Assembly (NCBI GenBank): GCA_002239025.1
Contig: MPNM01000001.1
Span: 124,001-188,000, forward strand
Length of the DNA: 64,000 nucleotides
Direction: 5' to 3'
Origin: Chloroflexi bacterium bin125
GTDB lineage: Bacteria > Chloroflexota > Dehalococcoidia > Bin125
Each line of letters begins with the position of its first letter. The stretch's first letter is position 1. Made by a program: the position numbers and the translations under genes. The notes under the pieces are model-generated. The model was not told the origin of the DNA. It worked only from the letters and a program-made list of their open reading frames with translations, and made no database searches. Of this stretch, positions 38,418-46,652 are shown piece by piece.

Positions 38418-41285
38418 GTGAACACCACTGAATTCGATCTGTCAATCCTGCACGACCTGACCGGCGCGTACGACGCCTCGCAGGTCGAAGATCCGATCTA
38501 CGCATTCTGGGAGGACAACGGCTGGTTCCGTCCAACCGAACCAGCCGAAGGCGAGCCGGATCCGTTCACGGTGATCATGCCACCGCCCAACGTGACCGGC
38601 GTCCTGCACCTGGGCCACGCCGTGACCCTGACCATCGAGGACATGCTGATCCGCTGGCATCGAATGCTGGGCGAACCGACGCTCTGGTTGCCCGGACTGG
38701 ACCACGCCGGGATTGCTACGCAGAGCGTCGTCGAAGGACAGCTTGCGAAAGAGGGCATGACTCGCCACGACCTCGGGCGCGACGCGTTTGAGGAGCGCGT
38801 CTGGGACTGGGTCGGCGTCACGCGCCCGCGGATCACGGCGCAGGCTCGCCGCATGGGCGCATCCTGTGACTGGGAACGCACCGCCTTCACGCTCGATCCC
38901 ACGCCGCGCGACGCCGTGCGCAAAACGTTTGTCGATCTGTTCAACGACGGCAAGCTCTATCGCGGCGCACGGATCATCAACTGGGATCCGCAGATGTTGA
39001 CTGCGCTCTCCGACGTCGAGGTGGAGTACCGCGAGGAAGAGGGCAAGCTCTGGCACGTGCGTTACCCATTCGTCGACGAGCGCGGCAACGAACTCGACGA
39101 CGGCGTCGTGATCGCAACGACGCGTCCGGAGACCATTCCAGCGGACGTGGCAATCGCCGTCCATCCCGACGACGAACGCTGGCAACCGCACCTGGGCCGC
39201 CACGTGCGCCTGCCGCTGCGCGGATTTGACCGCCTGATTCCGCTGGTCGCCGACACCGGAGTCGATCTTGAGTTCGGTACTGGCGCACTAAAGATCACAC
39301 CTGGACACGACCAACTCGACTTTGAGATTGGCGAACGTCACGGCCTTGAGCCAATCCGCGTGGTCGATTGGGACGGCACGCTGACGGCGGAAGCCGGACT
39401 CTACGCCGGCATGGACCGGGACGAGGCGCGCACGTTGGTCGCGCAGCACCTCGAGGAAGATGGCTACCTGCTCAAGACCGAGACGCATATCCACAATGTC
39501 GGACACTCGCAACGTTCGGGCGTCGTGGTCGAGCCGCTCGTCTCGAACCAGTGGTTCGTCGACACCGATGACATGGCCGCCGAAGCGGCCAGGGTTGTGC
39601 GCGAGGACGAAGTTCGCATCGTCCCCGAGCGCTCGAAGAACGTCTACCTGCAGTGGATGGACAACATTCGACCCTGGTGCATCTCGCGCCAGCTCTGGTG
39701 GGGACACCGCATCCCGGCCTGGTACTGCTCGGTTTGCGACGCCGACGCCATCATCACCGGCGACGACGGTGAGATCACGATCGACGAAGGCTCGCACCCA
39801 ATCGTCGAGTTGACCGATCCCGCCACCTGTCCTACCTGCGGCGGTTCCGAACTGGTCCAGGATCCCGACGTGCTAGATACCTGGTTCTCGTCAGGACTCT
39901 GGACTCACTCGACCCTGGGTTGGCCCAATACGACCGACGATCTCTCGCGCTTCTATCCCTCCTCAGTCATGGAGACCGGCTACGACATCCTCTTCTTCTG
40001 GGTCGCGCGGATGATCATGCTGGGTTGCTACAACATCGGCGAAGCCCCGTTCCACACGGTCTACCTGCATGGATTGGTGCGCGACGCCGAGGGTCGGAAG
40101 ATGTCGAAATCGCTCGATAACGTCATCGACCCGCTGGAAAAAGCCGATCAGTACGGCATGGACGCGCTGCGCTTCACCCTCGCCACCGGCTCAACCCCCG
40201 GCAACGACATGCGTCTCACCGACGAGAGGCTGGAAGGCTCCAGAAACTTCGCCAACAAACTCTGGAACGGAGCCAAGTTCGTCCTCGGCGAAATCTCCAG
40301 CGCAAATCACAACACCGGCGCTCCTGATTTTTCCTCCCCCTTGCAGGGGGAGGTGCCGAAGGCGGAGGGGGTCCCTCCGGCCTCCTCACCGAGGCCTCTC
40401 AATCCCGCCGTGACAGCTCCCCTAGTGGGAGAGCGCTTGGGAAACAATCCCCTCGAAGACCGCTGGATCCTCTCCCGACTGCAAGCCGTCACCGATTCTG
40501 TCGACGAACTTCTGAGGCAGTTCCAGCTCGGCGAGGCCGGTCGTCAGATCCAGGACTTCCTCTGGGGCGAATTCTTCGATTGGTACGTTGAAGCCAGCAA
40601 GGTGCGCCTGCGCAACGGCGATCTCACACCTTTGCCCGTCCTGACCAAAGTGCTTGACGACGGACTGCGACTGCTCCACCCGTGGATGCCCTTCATCACC
40701 GAAGCCATCTGGCAACAGCTTCGACCGCACCTCGCAGAAGCGGCCGATGTCGACGCCTTGATCGGTGCGAGATATCCCCAGCCAGGCGATGCCAACCGCG
40801 ATCTCCAAGCAGAGTCAGAGTTCAGCGCCGTACAAGATGTTGTCACCGCCGTGCGCCAGGTTCGTGCTGATTATCGCGTGCAGGCCGGACAGTTTGTCGA
40901 GGTCTACGTCCGACCACAGGATGATGTGGCCAGCGCCGTCAGTGCGTCAGCGCCAATCGTCGAAGTACTTGCGCGAGCTCGACCGCTGGCCATCGTCAGA
41001 GACCGTGCCGAAGCTCCGACCGAGCAGATCGCCTCAGCCGTCCTGCCCACGGCCGAGATCATCCTGCCCCTGGGTGGACTCGTCGATCTTGACCAAGAAC
41101 GGGCCCGGCTGAACAAGGACCTCGACAACATCGTCAAGCGTCTCAAGGGAGCCGAAGCGAAGCTCGCCAACGAGGGCTTCCGTTCCAAAGCCCCCGCCGC
41201 CGTCGTGCAACAGGCTGAGGAACTAGCAGCCGACCTCCAGCGCCAACAAGCCGACCTCGAATCGAGGATCGGAGCGCTCGGCTAG
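38418..41285 (+). CDS. valS: Valyl-tRNA synthetase with an inserted palindromic element
   Basis: This class I synthetase charges tRNA-Val. The 955-residue protein has the HIGH motif (PNVTGVLHLGH, about residue 64), the editing domain with WDGTLTAEAG, the KMSKS motif (GRKMSKSLDNV, about 561) and a C-terminal coiled coil (about 890-955). Between the catalytic core (RNFANKLWNGAKFVLG) and the anticodon domain (EDRWILSRLQAV) lies an extra piece of about 45 residues. It is encoded by a copy of the family A intergenic repeat (40330-40436). The frame is kept and the piece falls at a domain border, so the enzyme is probably active. Confidence 0.95.
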   Translation: MNTTEFDLSILHDLTGAYDASQVEDPIYAFWEDNGWFRPTEPAEGEPDPFTVIMPPPNVTGVLHLGHAVTLTIEDMLIRWHRMLGEPTLWLPGLDHAGIATQSVVEGQLAKEGMTRHDLGRDAFEERVWDWVGVTRPRITAQARRMGASCDWERTAFTLDPTPRDAVRKTFVDLFNDGKLYRGARIINWDPQMLTALSDVEVEYREEEGKLWHVRYPFVDERGNELDDGVVIATTRPETIPADVAIAVHPDDERWQPHLGRHVRLPLRGFDRLIPLVADTGVDLEFGTGALKITPGHDQLDFEIGERHGLEPIRVVDWDGTLTAEAGLYAGMDRDEARTLVAQHLEEDGYLLKTETHIHNVGHSQRSGVVVEPLVSNQWFVDTDDMAAEAARVVREDEVRIVPERSKNVYLQWMDNIRPWCISRQLWWGHRIPAWYCSVCDADAIITGDDGEITIDEGSHPIVELTDPATCPTCGGSELVQDPDVLDTWFSSGLWTHSTLGWPNTTDDLSRFYPSSVMETGYDILFFWVARMIMLGCYNIGEAPFHTVYLHGLVRDAEGRKMSKSLDNVIDPLEKADQYGMDALRFTLATGSTPGNDMRLTDERLEGSRNFANKLWNGAKFVLGEISSANHNTGAPDFSSPLQGEVPKAEGVPPASSPRPLNPAVTAPLVGERLGNNPLEDRWILSRLQAVTDSVDELLRQFQLGEAGRQIQDFLWGEFFDWYVEASKVRLRNGDLTPLPVLTKVLDDGLRLLHPWMPFITEAIWQQLRPHLAEAADVDALIGARYPQPGDANRDLQAESEFSAVQDVVTAVRQVRADYRVQAGQFVEVYVRPQDDVASAVSASAPIVEVLARARPLAIVRDRAEAPTEQIASAVLPTAEIILPLGGLVDLDQERARLNKDLDNIVKRLKGAEAKLANEGFRSKAPAAVVQQAEELAADLQRQQADLESRIGALG
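40330..40436 (+). repeat. Family A palindromic element inside valS
   Basis: The bases CCTCCCCCTTGCAGGGGGAG followed by GTGCCGAAGGCGGAGGGGG match the left side of the intergenic copies at 43187 and 56268. The end GTGACAGCTCCCCTAGTGGG resembles the right side with GTGACATCTCCCC. It is read in frame as SPLQGEVPKAEGVPPASSP and on to LVGERLG. The copy has drifted at several bases, as expected if it must stay open. Confidence 0.8.
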
Positions 41286-41377
41286 TGCCTCCGCATGCCG
41301 ACAGTGCATTAGGACCCGCAGTTAACCGCTTGTGCCGCCGATGAGAGGGTGTTTGACAAGTCCCCTGGTCAGTTAAG

Positions 41378-41484
41378 TCCCAGTCCCCGCTTTACGCGGG
41401 GACCCGCTCGGGCGGCACGAGCTTACTGGCGGTGAAGTCCTCTGTGGGAAAGGAGCAGGTCCCCGCGTAAAGCGGGGACTGGGA
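41378..41484. repeat. Family E perfect 26-bp inverted repeat
   Basis: The left arm begins TCCCAGTCCCCGCTTTACGC at 41378, and the right arm at 41459-41484 is its exact complement. The 55-base centre holds GTGAAGTCCTCTGTGGG. It occupies the convergent gap between valS and the VanZ-like gene. Related pieces frame the composite elements at 45077 and 56235. Confidence 0.9.
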
Positions 41485-41553
41485 ATTTCACAAAAGAGAC
41501 AATTGGTTGATGCACGGTCTGAAGGGGTCAGGCTCCTGGCTCAGCCCAAACAA

Positions 41554-42102
41554 TCACGCCCGTCCCCGACGCCGCACTGCGGCCAGCAATAGTCCGGCGC
41601 TGACCGTTGTCACCGCTGCCAGCGTGTTGAACAGCAGGTCCTCTGGATCGAACACCCGATGTGGCAGCGCCAGTTGGATCGATTCGTCCAGCAACCCGAC
41701 CAGCGCAACCGCGCAGATGGTGAGCAGCGCCGGCACTCGCACATGGCGCCCCTGTTCCGCTCGTTCTGTCAGCGCAGCGTGGATGAACACGGCCAGTACG
41801 CCGTATTCAATCAAGTGAGTGCGCTCGGCAAGCGTGAGCCGCAGCAACAGCATCAGGAGCACGGCGGCAATCCCAAACGCAACGGCGATCTCCGCACCGC
41901 CCGGATTCGACTGCAGTCCCTGGGTCAAGACAGCAGCACTGACCAGCAGCAGAGCCACTCCGAACACGACTGCGGCGACGTTGTCGTCGGTGAGTAGATC
42001 GACCAAACTCCCGCTGAATCCGAGCGAGGCGAAGATCGCTGTGAACACGGCGACTGCCCACAGCCAGAGCCGCCGTTCTCGTCGAGAACTGAACAAGTTC
42101 AC
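41554..42102 (-). CDS. VanZ-like membrane protein
   Basis: This 182-residue protein has four or five transmembrane helices (LWLWAVAVFTAIFASLGF, NVAAVVFGVALLLVSAAVL, IAVAFGIAAVLLMLLLRL, ALLTICAVALVGLL, LFNTLAAVTTVSAGLLLAAV). The VanZ signature is present: DESIQLALPHRVFDPEDLLFN. The start is uncertain; GTG at 42102 is used because it directly precedes the first helix and because everything upstream runs into the SIS gene. Function of the family is not settled; VanZ itself gives low-level teicoplanin resistance. Confidence 0.7.
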   Translation of the reverse strand: MNLFSSRRERRLWLWAVAVFTAIFASLGFSGSLVDLLTDDNVAAVVFGVALLLVSAAVLTQGLQSNPGGAEIAVAFGIAAVLLMLLLRLTLAERTHLIEYGVLAVFIHAALTERAEQGRHVRVPALLTICAVALVGLLDESIQLALPHRVFDPEDLLFNTLAAVTTVSAGLLLAAVRRRGRA

Positions 42103-42130
42103 CTGAAATGAGTCGACGGACTGCAGTTTG

Positions 42131-43177
42131 TCAGAGCGACAGTTTGGACAACGCCGCGAGGAACTCAGGCACGTCGGTGCGAAAGTCGTCGGCGTTGACA
42201 TCGTCGTTGGCAGCCAGGTGACCGGCCAGCAACTGAGCAGGGACGATTGCCGGCAACGATTGCAGCTCGGGCGACAACTCGTCCAGGACCAGATGTCGCG
42301 ACGACTCGGGCGCGGGCACACTTTCCGGCGCGACCCATGCCGCCGCACAGCCAAGGTCGACCACAAACTGCGTGATCTCGCGCGTGCGCTCTGCGGACGC
42401 GTCGTTGGCCGCGAAGGTCAGGATCCGATCCGAATCGGTCAACTGCACGGCGGGTCCGTGCAAGAACGACTCCGGTTCCTGATGTCGAATCGCGCGTCGC
42501 GAGGCCTCGGCGATCTTGATGTGCGCCTCCTCGGCCGCGGCCAGCATCGGCCCCGCCCCCAGCGCGATCAACGCACCTGACGACCACTCAGCCGCCAGCT
42601 CAGCCACCTCGGCTTCCAAACTCAGCGCAGACGCCAGCGACGACGGGATTGCCGATATGTCACCTACAGATCCCGGCGAAACGAGGTCGGCAATCATCGC
42701 CGCAGCCATCATCGCCGTGGTGTGCGAGATCGTGTACATCGACGACGGATCCTGCGTAGTCGTGTGCAGCACCGTGACGCTGTCGGGCAACGACGCGAGG
42801 TCGAAGCCCGTGTCCACTTTGGTGATCAGCACGACGGGAATCCCCCGCTCGATACAGAGCTCAAGCGATTTGCCGCTAAACGTCTTGCGACCCGTGTGCG
42901 CGAATAGCAGTACGGCTTCGCCTTCGGCAACGACGGGATACGTCGCAAACTCAGAGCTGGTCAGCGGTCGCGCCTCAAGTCCTGCAGCGCGCAGCATCCA
43001 ACTCGCGGCGTTGGCCGCGTTGAACGAAGTGCCAATGCCAACCGTCCACACCCGAGACGCCTCGGCCAGCGTCTGCGCAGCCCGTTCAAACGGCTGCACA
43101 CTACTCAGAACCTTGGCACACTCCGAGGGCTGCGCCTGAATCGCGGGGTACAGGCGGTAGTCGGTGATCGAGCCCAT
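42131..43177 (-). CDS. SIS-domain sugar-phosphate isomerase-like protein
   Basis: This 348-residue protein resembles the double-SIS isomerase half of glucosamine-6-phosphate synthase without the glutaminase domain. The first SIS domain has VGIGTSFNAANAASWMLRAA and LLFAHTGRKTFSG. The second has ALIALGAGPMLAAAEEAHIK and EASRRAIRHQEPESFLHGP, the family's catalytic Glu/His region. Proteins of this kind include AgaS-type deaminases and transcription-linked sugar sensors. The usual SGET of the sugar site reads AHTG here, so the substrate may differ. The VanZ-like gene follows after 28 bases. Confidence 0.75.
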   Translation of the reverse strand: MGSITDYRLYPAIQAQPSECAKVLSSVQPFERAAQTLAEASRVWTVGIGTSFNAANAASWMLRAAGLEARPLTSSEFATYPVVAEGEAVLLFAHTGRKTFSGKSLELCIERGIPVVLITKVDTGFDLASLPDSVTVLHTTTQDPSSMYTISHTTAMMAAAMIADLVSPGSVGDISAIPSSLASALSLEAEVAELAAEWSSGALIALGAGPMLAAAEEAHIKIAEASRRAIRHQEPESFLHGPAVQLTDSDRILTFAANDASAERTREITQFVVDLGCAAAWVAPESVPAPESSRHLVLDELSPELQSLPAIVPAQLLAGHLAANDDVNADDFRTDVPEFLAALSKLSL

Positions 43178-43186
43178 TTGGCATCA

Positions 43187-43325
43187 CTCCCCTTCTCCCC
43201 CCTTGCGGGGGAGATGCCGGAGGCAGAGGGGGGCTCCCTGCCTGTCAATCGCATCAAGTCGTCACTACAAGGCCACTCCTCTGTCACTCCGTGAAATCTC
43301 CCCCCGCAAGGGGGGAGAGGGGACT
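43187..43325. repeat. Family A palindromic element (copy A4)
   Basis: The arms CTTCTCCCCCCTTGCGGGGG and CTCCCCCCGCAAGGGGGGAG are separated by about 70 bases. The left side continues AGATGCCGGAGGCAGAGG and the right side is preceded by TCTGTCACTCCGTGAAATC. It fills the gap between the AMACR stop and the SIS start on the minus strand. Confidence 0.88.
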
Positions 43326-43351
43326 GGGTGAGGGCCCGGCGGGAGAAGATT

Positions 43352-44494
43352 CTAGGCAACTGCCCCAGCCGTCTTCAGCTCCTCACCCTTCGACCCATTC
43401 AGGCCAATCTCGGCGAGAATCTCGTCGGTGTGCTCGCCCGGATAGGCTGGCGGACCCTGGATCGTCGACTTGGTCCGGCTGAAGCGCGGGGCGGGCGCGG
43501 GTTGCACGACTCCCGCGACCTCTTCGAACGCGCCGCGCGCCTTGGCGTGTGGGTGATTCGGCGCTTCCCAGGGCTCAAGCACCGGACCGAAGCAGACGTC
43601 CGATCCCTCGAAGATCGCTTCCCATTCCGCCCGAGTCTTCGTGCGGAAGATGTTCGTGACGCGATCCTTCAGCTCCGGCCAGCGGGTGTTGTCCATCTGA
43701 CGTGGCAGCTCTTCGTTCTCGAGACCCAGCAGATGCAGCAACTCGGCGTAGAACTGCGGTTCAATGGAGCCGATCGAGACGTACTTGCCGTCCAGTGTTT
43801 CGTAGGCGTCATAGAAGTGTGCGCCAGTGTCGAGCACGTTGGCCGCGCGACCTCGTCGCCAGCCGCCTGTCGCGAGGCCGGCGTGGACCGAGGTGATCAG
43901 TGACGACGCACCGTCGACCATGGCCGCGTCCACAACCTGTCCCTTGCCCGAGCGCTGCGCTTCAATCAACGCGCCCAGCATGCCCACAGCGAGGTACATA
44001 CCGCCGCCACCGAAGTCGCCCACCAGGTTGAGCGGCGGCACCGGAGCCTGGCCCTTGCGCGCGATCGGCGCGAGCGCACCGGCCAGCGAGATGTAGTTGA
44101 TGTCGTGGCCGGCCATCTGCGCATAGGGACCTTCCTGGCCCCAGCCGGTCATTCGTCCGTAGACGAGCTTCGGGTTGCGCTTGAGGCAGACATCCGGGCC
44201 CAGGCCCAATCGTTCCATCACGCCGGGGCGGAAACCCTCAAACACCGCGTCCGCGCCTTCGATCAGTTTCAGCGCGACCTCGACGCCCTCCGGGTTCTTC
44301 AGGTCGAGCGCAATCGAACGCCGGCCGCGAGCCAGCAGGTCGCCGGGCGGATCGGCCGGCGCTTCGCCAGGCGCGTTCGACGCTCGGTCGATGCGCACAA
44401 TGTCGGCGCCCATGTCGGACAGGATCATGCCGCAGAACGGTCCCGGTCCGATGCCCTGAAGTTCAATAATCCGAATGCCGCTGAGCGGTCCCAT
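43352..44494 (-). CDS. Alpha-methylacyl-CoA racemase (CaiB/BaiF family)
   Basis: This 380-residue family III CoA-transferase-type enzyme is of the racemase group, which changes the configuration of 2-methylacyl-CoA. The racemase residues are visible: His in AGHDINYISLAGAL, Asp in NLVGDFGGGGMYLAVG and Glu in GSIEPQFYAELL. The true start is the ATG at 44494 (MGPLSGIRIIELQGIGPGP) with GAGGAG nearby. The open frame extends about 150 codons further but that part is the antisense of the GNAT gene. It is divergent from GNAT with a 69-base gap. Confidence 0.9.
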   Translation of the reverse strand: MGPLSGIRIIELQGIGPGPFCGMILSDMGADIVRIDRASNAPGEAPADPPGDLLARGRRSIALDLKNPEGVEVALKLIEGADAVFEGFRPGVMERLGLGPDVCLKRNPKLVYGRMTGWGQEGPYAQMAGHDINYISLAGALAPIARKGQAPVPPLNLVGDFGGGGMYLAVGMLGALIEAQRSGKGQVVDAAMVDGASSLITSVHAGLATGGWRRGRAANVLDTGAHFYDAYETLDGKYVSIGSIEPQFYAELLHLLGLENEELPRQMDNTRWPELKDRVTNIFRTKTRAEWEAIFEGSDVCFGPVLEPWEAPNHPHAKARGAFEEVAGVVQPAPAPRFSRTKSTIQGPPAYPGEHTDEILAEIGLNGSKGEELKTAGAVA

Positions 44495-44563
44495 ATCGTG
44501 CTCCTCACGTGCCTGATCGACGTGTCGCGATCGTTGTCGTCTTGAGCAGCAGAGTAACGCGCC

Positions 44564-45049
44564 ATGACCTTCCAGATTGAACCAGCCGGTCACGAACACG
44601 CGCCGGAGGTGATCGAGCTGATTCACCGCGTCTTCGACGAGTACAAATTCATCTGGGATCCGGTTGACGAGTTCTGGGATCTGCTGACCGAGCAGCAGGC
44701 ATTTCCGTATCGGTCGCCCATCGGCGGGATGTGGGTCATGCGCGATGACGAAGGCACGGTCGTTGGTTCGATTGCCGCCGAACGAGTCGATGGGCCGACG
44801 GTCGAGCTGCATCGGCTCTACCTGGACGCACATTTGCGAGGTCAAGGACTGGGACGCAAGCTGTTTGAGACCGGCGTGGAGTGGGCAAGAGAGCACGGAG
44901 CCTGGAGAATCGAACTCTGGTCGGACACCCGCTTCGAAGACGCCCATCGCCTCTACGAACGCCTCGGTTACGTCAAGACCGACACGCGGGAGCTCGACGA
45001 CGTCAACAACACGGTCGAGTTCAAGTATGAGCGTGAAATCGACCGATAG
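44564..45049 (+). CDS. GNAT-family N-acetyltransferase
   Basis: This 161-residue GNAT enzyme has the acetyl-CoA-binding motif LYLDAHLRGQGLGRKLFE (RGQGLG loop). The motif B region is ELWSDTRFEDAHRLYERLGY, typical for small-molecule acetyltransferases. The N-terminal region VIELIHRVFDEYKFIWDP is less usual. The substrate is unknown. It is followed by almost 600 bases of repeats. Confidence 0.88.
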   Translation: MTFQIEPAGHEHAPEVIELIHRVFDEYKFIWDPVDEFWDLLTEQQAFPYRSPIGGMWVMRDDEGTVVGSIAAERVDGPTVELHRLYLDAHLRGQGLGRKLFETGVEWAREHGAWRIELWSDTRFEDAHRLYERLGYVKTDTRELDDVNNTVEFKYEREIDR

Positions 45050-45076
45050 CCACTTTCCGTCATTGTGAGCGTGTCG

Positions 45077-45495
45077 CCCAGTCCCCGCTTCACGCGGGGA
45101 CCTGCTCCTTCCCTGCCCAGGGGCTCGCTACATGTGAGGTGGTTCCCGCCGAGCGGGTCCCCGCGTGAAGGAGACCTTTGAACACTCCCGACTCCCCTCT
45201 CCCCCCCTTGCGGGGGGAGATGTCACGGAGTGACAGAGGGGGGCGGCAGATGATGACCAGATAGGACTCCCGAACAGCGGACCCCCCTCTCCCCCCCGCG
45301 CGGGGGGGGGGCAGGCGCGGGAGGGGAGGGCGGGGGGCGGCAGATGATGACCAGATAGGACTCCCGAACAGCGGACCCCCCTCTGCCCCCGGGTCAAGCC
45401 CGGGGCAGGCTTTCGGCATCTCCGCCGCAAGGGGGGAGAAGGGGAGTTTTCAAAGGTCTCCGTGAAGCGGGAACCGGGGCTACGCCCCGCCGGAT
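45077..45495. repeat. Composite repeat: family A nested in family E
   Basis: Family E arms (CCCAGTCCCCGCTTCACGCG at the left, GTGAAGCGGGAACCGG at the right) and an inner pair GGAGACCTTTGAA / TTCAAAGGTCTCC surround a family A element (about 45183-45450). That element has CCCCTTGCGGGGGGAGATG and CTTTCGGCATCTCC. The inner pair suggests insertion of A into E or joint evolution of one long palindrome. The centre holds a duplicated 50-bp block and a hairpin GCCCCCGGGTCAAGCCCGGGG near 45385. No gene is seen between 45050 and 45642 apart from the nuoA promoter at 45557. Confidence 0.85.
45241..45384. repeat. Exact 50-bp direct repeat within the composite element
   Basis: The 50 bases at 45241-45290, from GGGCGGCAGATGATGACC to CGGACCCCCCTCT, are repeated exactly at 45335-45384. 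Between them lies a C/G-only run. The same block is found inverted and diverged at about 56311-56358. Exact identity suggests a recent duplication or an assembly effect. Confidence 0.9.
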
Positions 45496-45556
45496 CCCGT
45501 CAATCGGTGCGGGGAGAGCCATCTCACCTCTCCGACCACCAACGCACAACCAAACA

Positions 45557-45586
45557 TTGACCCTGATCACACCACGCGGGTACGAT
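45557..45586 (+). promoter_or_regulatory. Promoter of the nuo operon
   Basis: TTGACC at 45557-45562 and TACGAT at 45581-45586 are 18 bases apart. The predicted start near 45593 leaves a leader of about 50 bases before the nuoA GTG. The -10 is identical to those of rpoBC and groES. Confidence 0.65.
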
Positions 45587-45642
45587 CTGTTCGCACTGGG
45601 GAATCTGGTGCACGTCAACAGAGCGGGTGACGGCAGGTCAAC

Positions 45643-46032
45643 GTGTCTGAACTCTTCGAGAACTACGGCGCCGTTCTAGTCGCCATTCCGGTCGGCGTGA
45701 TGCTGGTCTTGACCGCGTTGCTGGCGACAAAGTTGCTCGCTCCCCAGCGTCGCACCGCGCTCAAGGGCCAGGTGTATGAGTGCGGCATGCTGCCGATTGG
45801 CCGCAATTGGGCGCAGGTCCACGTCCGCTACTACACCTACGCGCTGCTGTTCCTTGTCTTCGACGTGGAAGTAGTCTTCCTCTTCCCCTGGGCCGTCTCC
45901 TTCCTCGGACTGATGGGCGAGCCCGACTGGGGTAAGGTCATCCTCTGGCAGATGGTCCTGTTCATCGGCACGCTGCTGGTGGCGCTCGCCTACGCTTGGC
46001 GTAAGGGCGTGTTCGACTGGCAACGGAACTAG
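45643..46032 (+). CDS. nuoA: NADH-quinone oxidoreductase subunit A
   Basis: This 129-residue membrane subunit of complex I has three transmembrane helices (about 8-30, 64-86, 97-117). It has the conserved [20 protein letters not shown] between helices 1 and 2 and the acidic [15 protein letters not shown] in helix 2. It starts with GTG. It is the first gene of the operon nuoABCDHJKLMN. Confidence 0.96.
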   Translation: MSELFENYGAVLVAIPVGVMLVLTALLATKLLAPQRRTALKGQVYECGMLPIGRNWAQVHVRYYTYALLFLVFDVEVVFLFPWAVSFLGLMGEPDWGKVILWQMVLFIGTLLVALAYAWRKGVFDWQRN

Positions 46033-46073
46033 CTCAACATGAATTTCGTAGGGCAGGAAACGAGACGGGGCGC

Positions 46074-46646
46074 ATGACGACCTCCCAACCACCACACATG
46101 GGCGATCCAACGCCCGTCATCATTTCCCCCGAGTCGCTGCGGCTGCAAGCGATCGACGATCAGCCGCCAACTGTGCCCTACAAGATGGTGCTGCCGGGCG
46201 TGATGCAGGCGCCGGCCGAGGCGCTGATCTCCGCCGCGCGCAAGTCCTCGCTCTGGCCCATGACCTTCGGCTTGGCCTGCTGCGCGATCGAGATGATCGC
46301 CACCTATATGGCCAACCACGACCTCGACCGCTTCGGCATTGTGCCCTGGCCCTCGCCACGACAGTCCGATGTGATGATCGTTGCCGGCACTGTGACCAAG
46401 AAGATGGCCCCGGCCGTCAAGCTGCTCTATGAACAGATGCCGCATCCCAAGTGGGTCATCTCGATGGGCGCCTGCGCGACAAACGGCGGCCCCTACACGC
46501 AGTACGACCGCGTCGTGCAGGGCGTCGACAACATCGTCCCCGTCGATGTATACGTACCCGGCTGCCCACCCCGACCGGAAGCGCTGATCGACGGACTCCT
46601 GGCCCTCCAGGAAAAGATCGTCGAAGAACGAGCGCGGGGTTACTAA
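46074..46646 (+). CDS. nuoB: NADH-quinone oxidoreductase subunit B
   Basis: This 190-residue subunit holds the last iron-sulfur cluster, N2. Its four Cys ligands are visible in [19 protein letters not shown] and [14 protein letters not shown]. The first 35 residues form a non-conserved extension. It is 41 bases after nuoA and 6 bases before nuoC. Confidence 0.97.
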   Translation: MTTSQPPHMGDPTPVIISPESLRLQAIDDQPPTVPYKMVLPGVMQAPAEALISAARKSSLWPMTFGLACCAIEMIATYMANHDLDRFGIVPWPSPRQSDVMIVAGTVTKKMAPAVKLLYEQMPHPKWVISMGACATNGGPYTQYDRVVQGVDNIVPVDVYVPGCPPRPEALIDGLLALQEKIVEERARGY

Positions 46647-46652
46647 GCAACC

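Noticed and set aside
44495-44947. An N-terminal extension of the AMACR gene by about 150 residues
   Set aside because: The extension is the complement of the GNAT gene. The family start and a GAGGAG site lie at 44494.
45183-45450. A CRISPR array, considered because of repeated blocks
   Set aside because: Only two copies of the 50-bp block exist, there are no unique spacers of regular size, and no cas genes are present.
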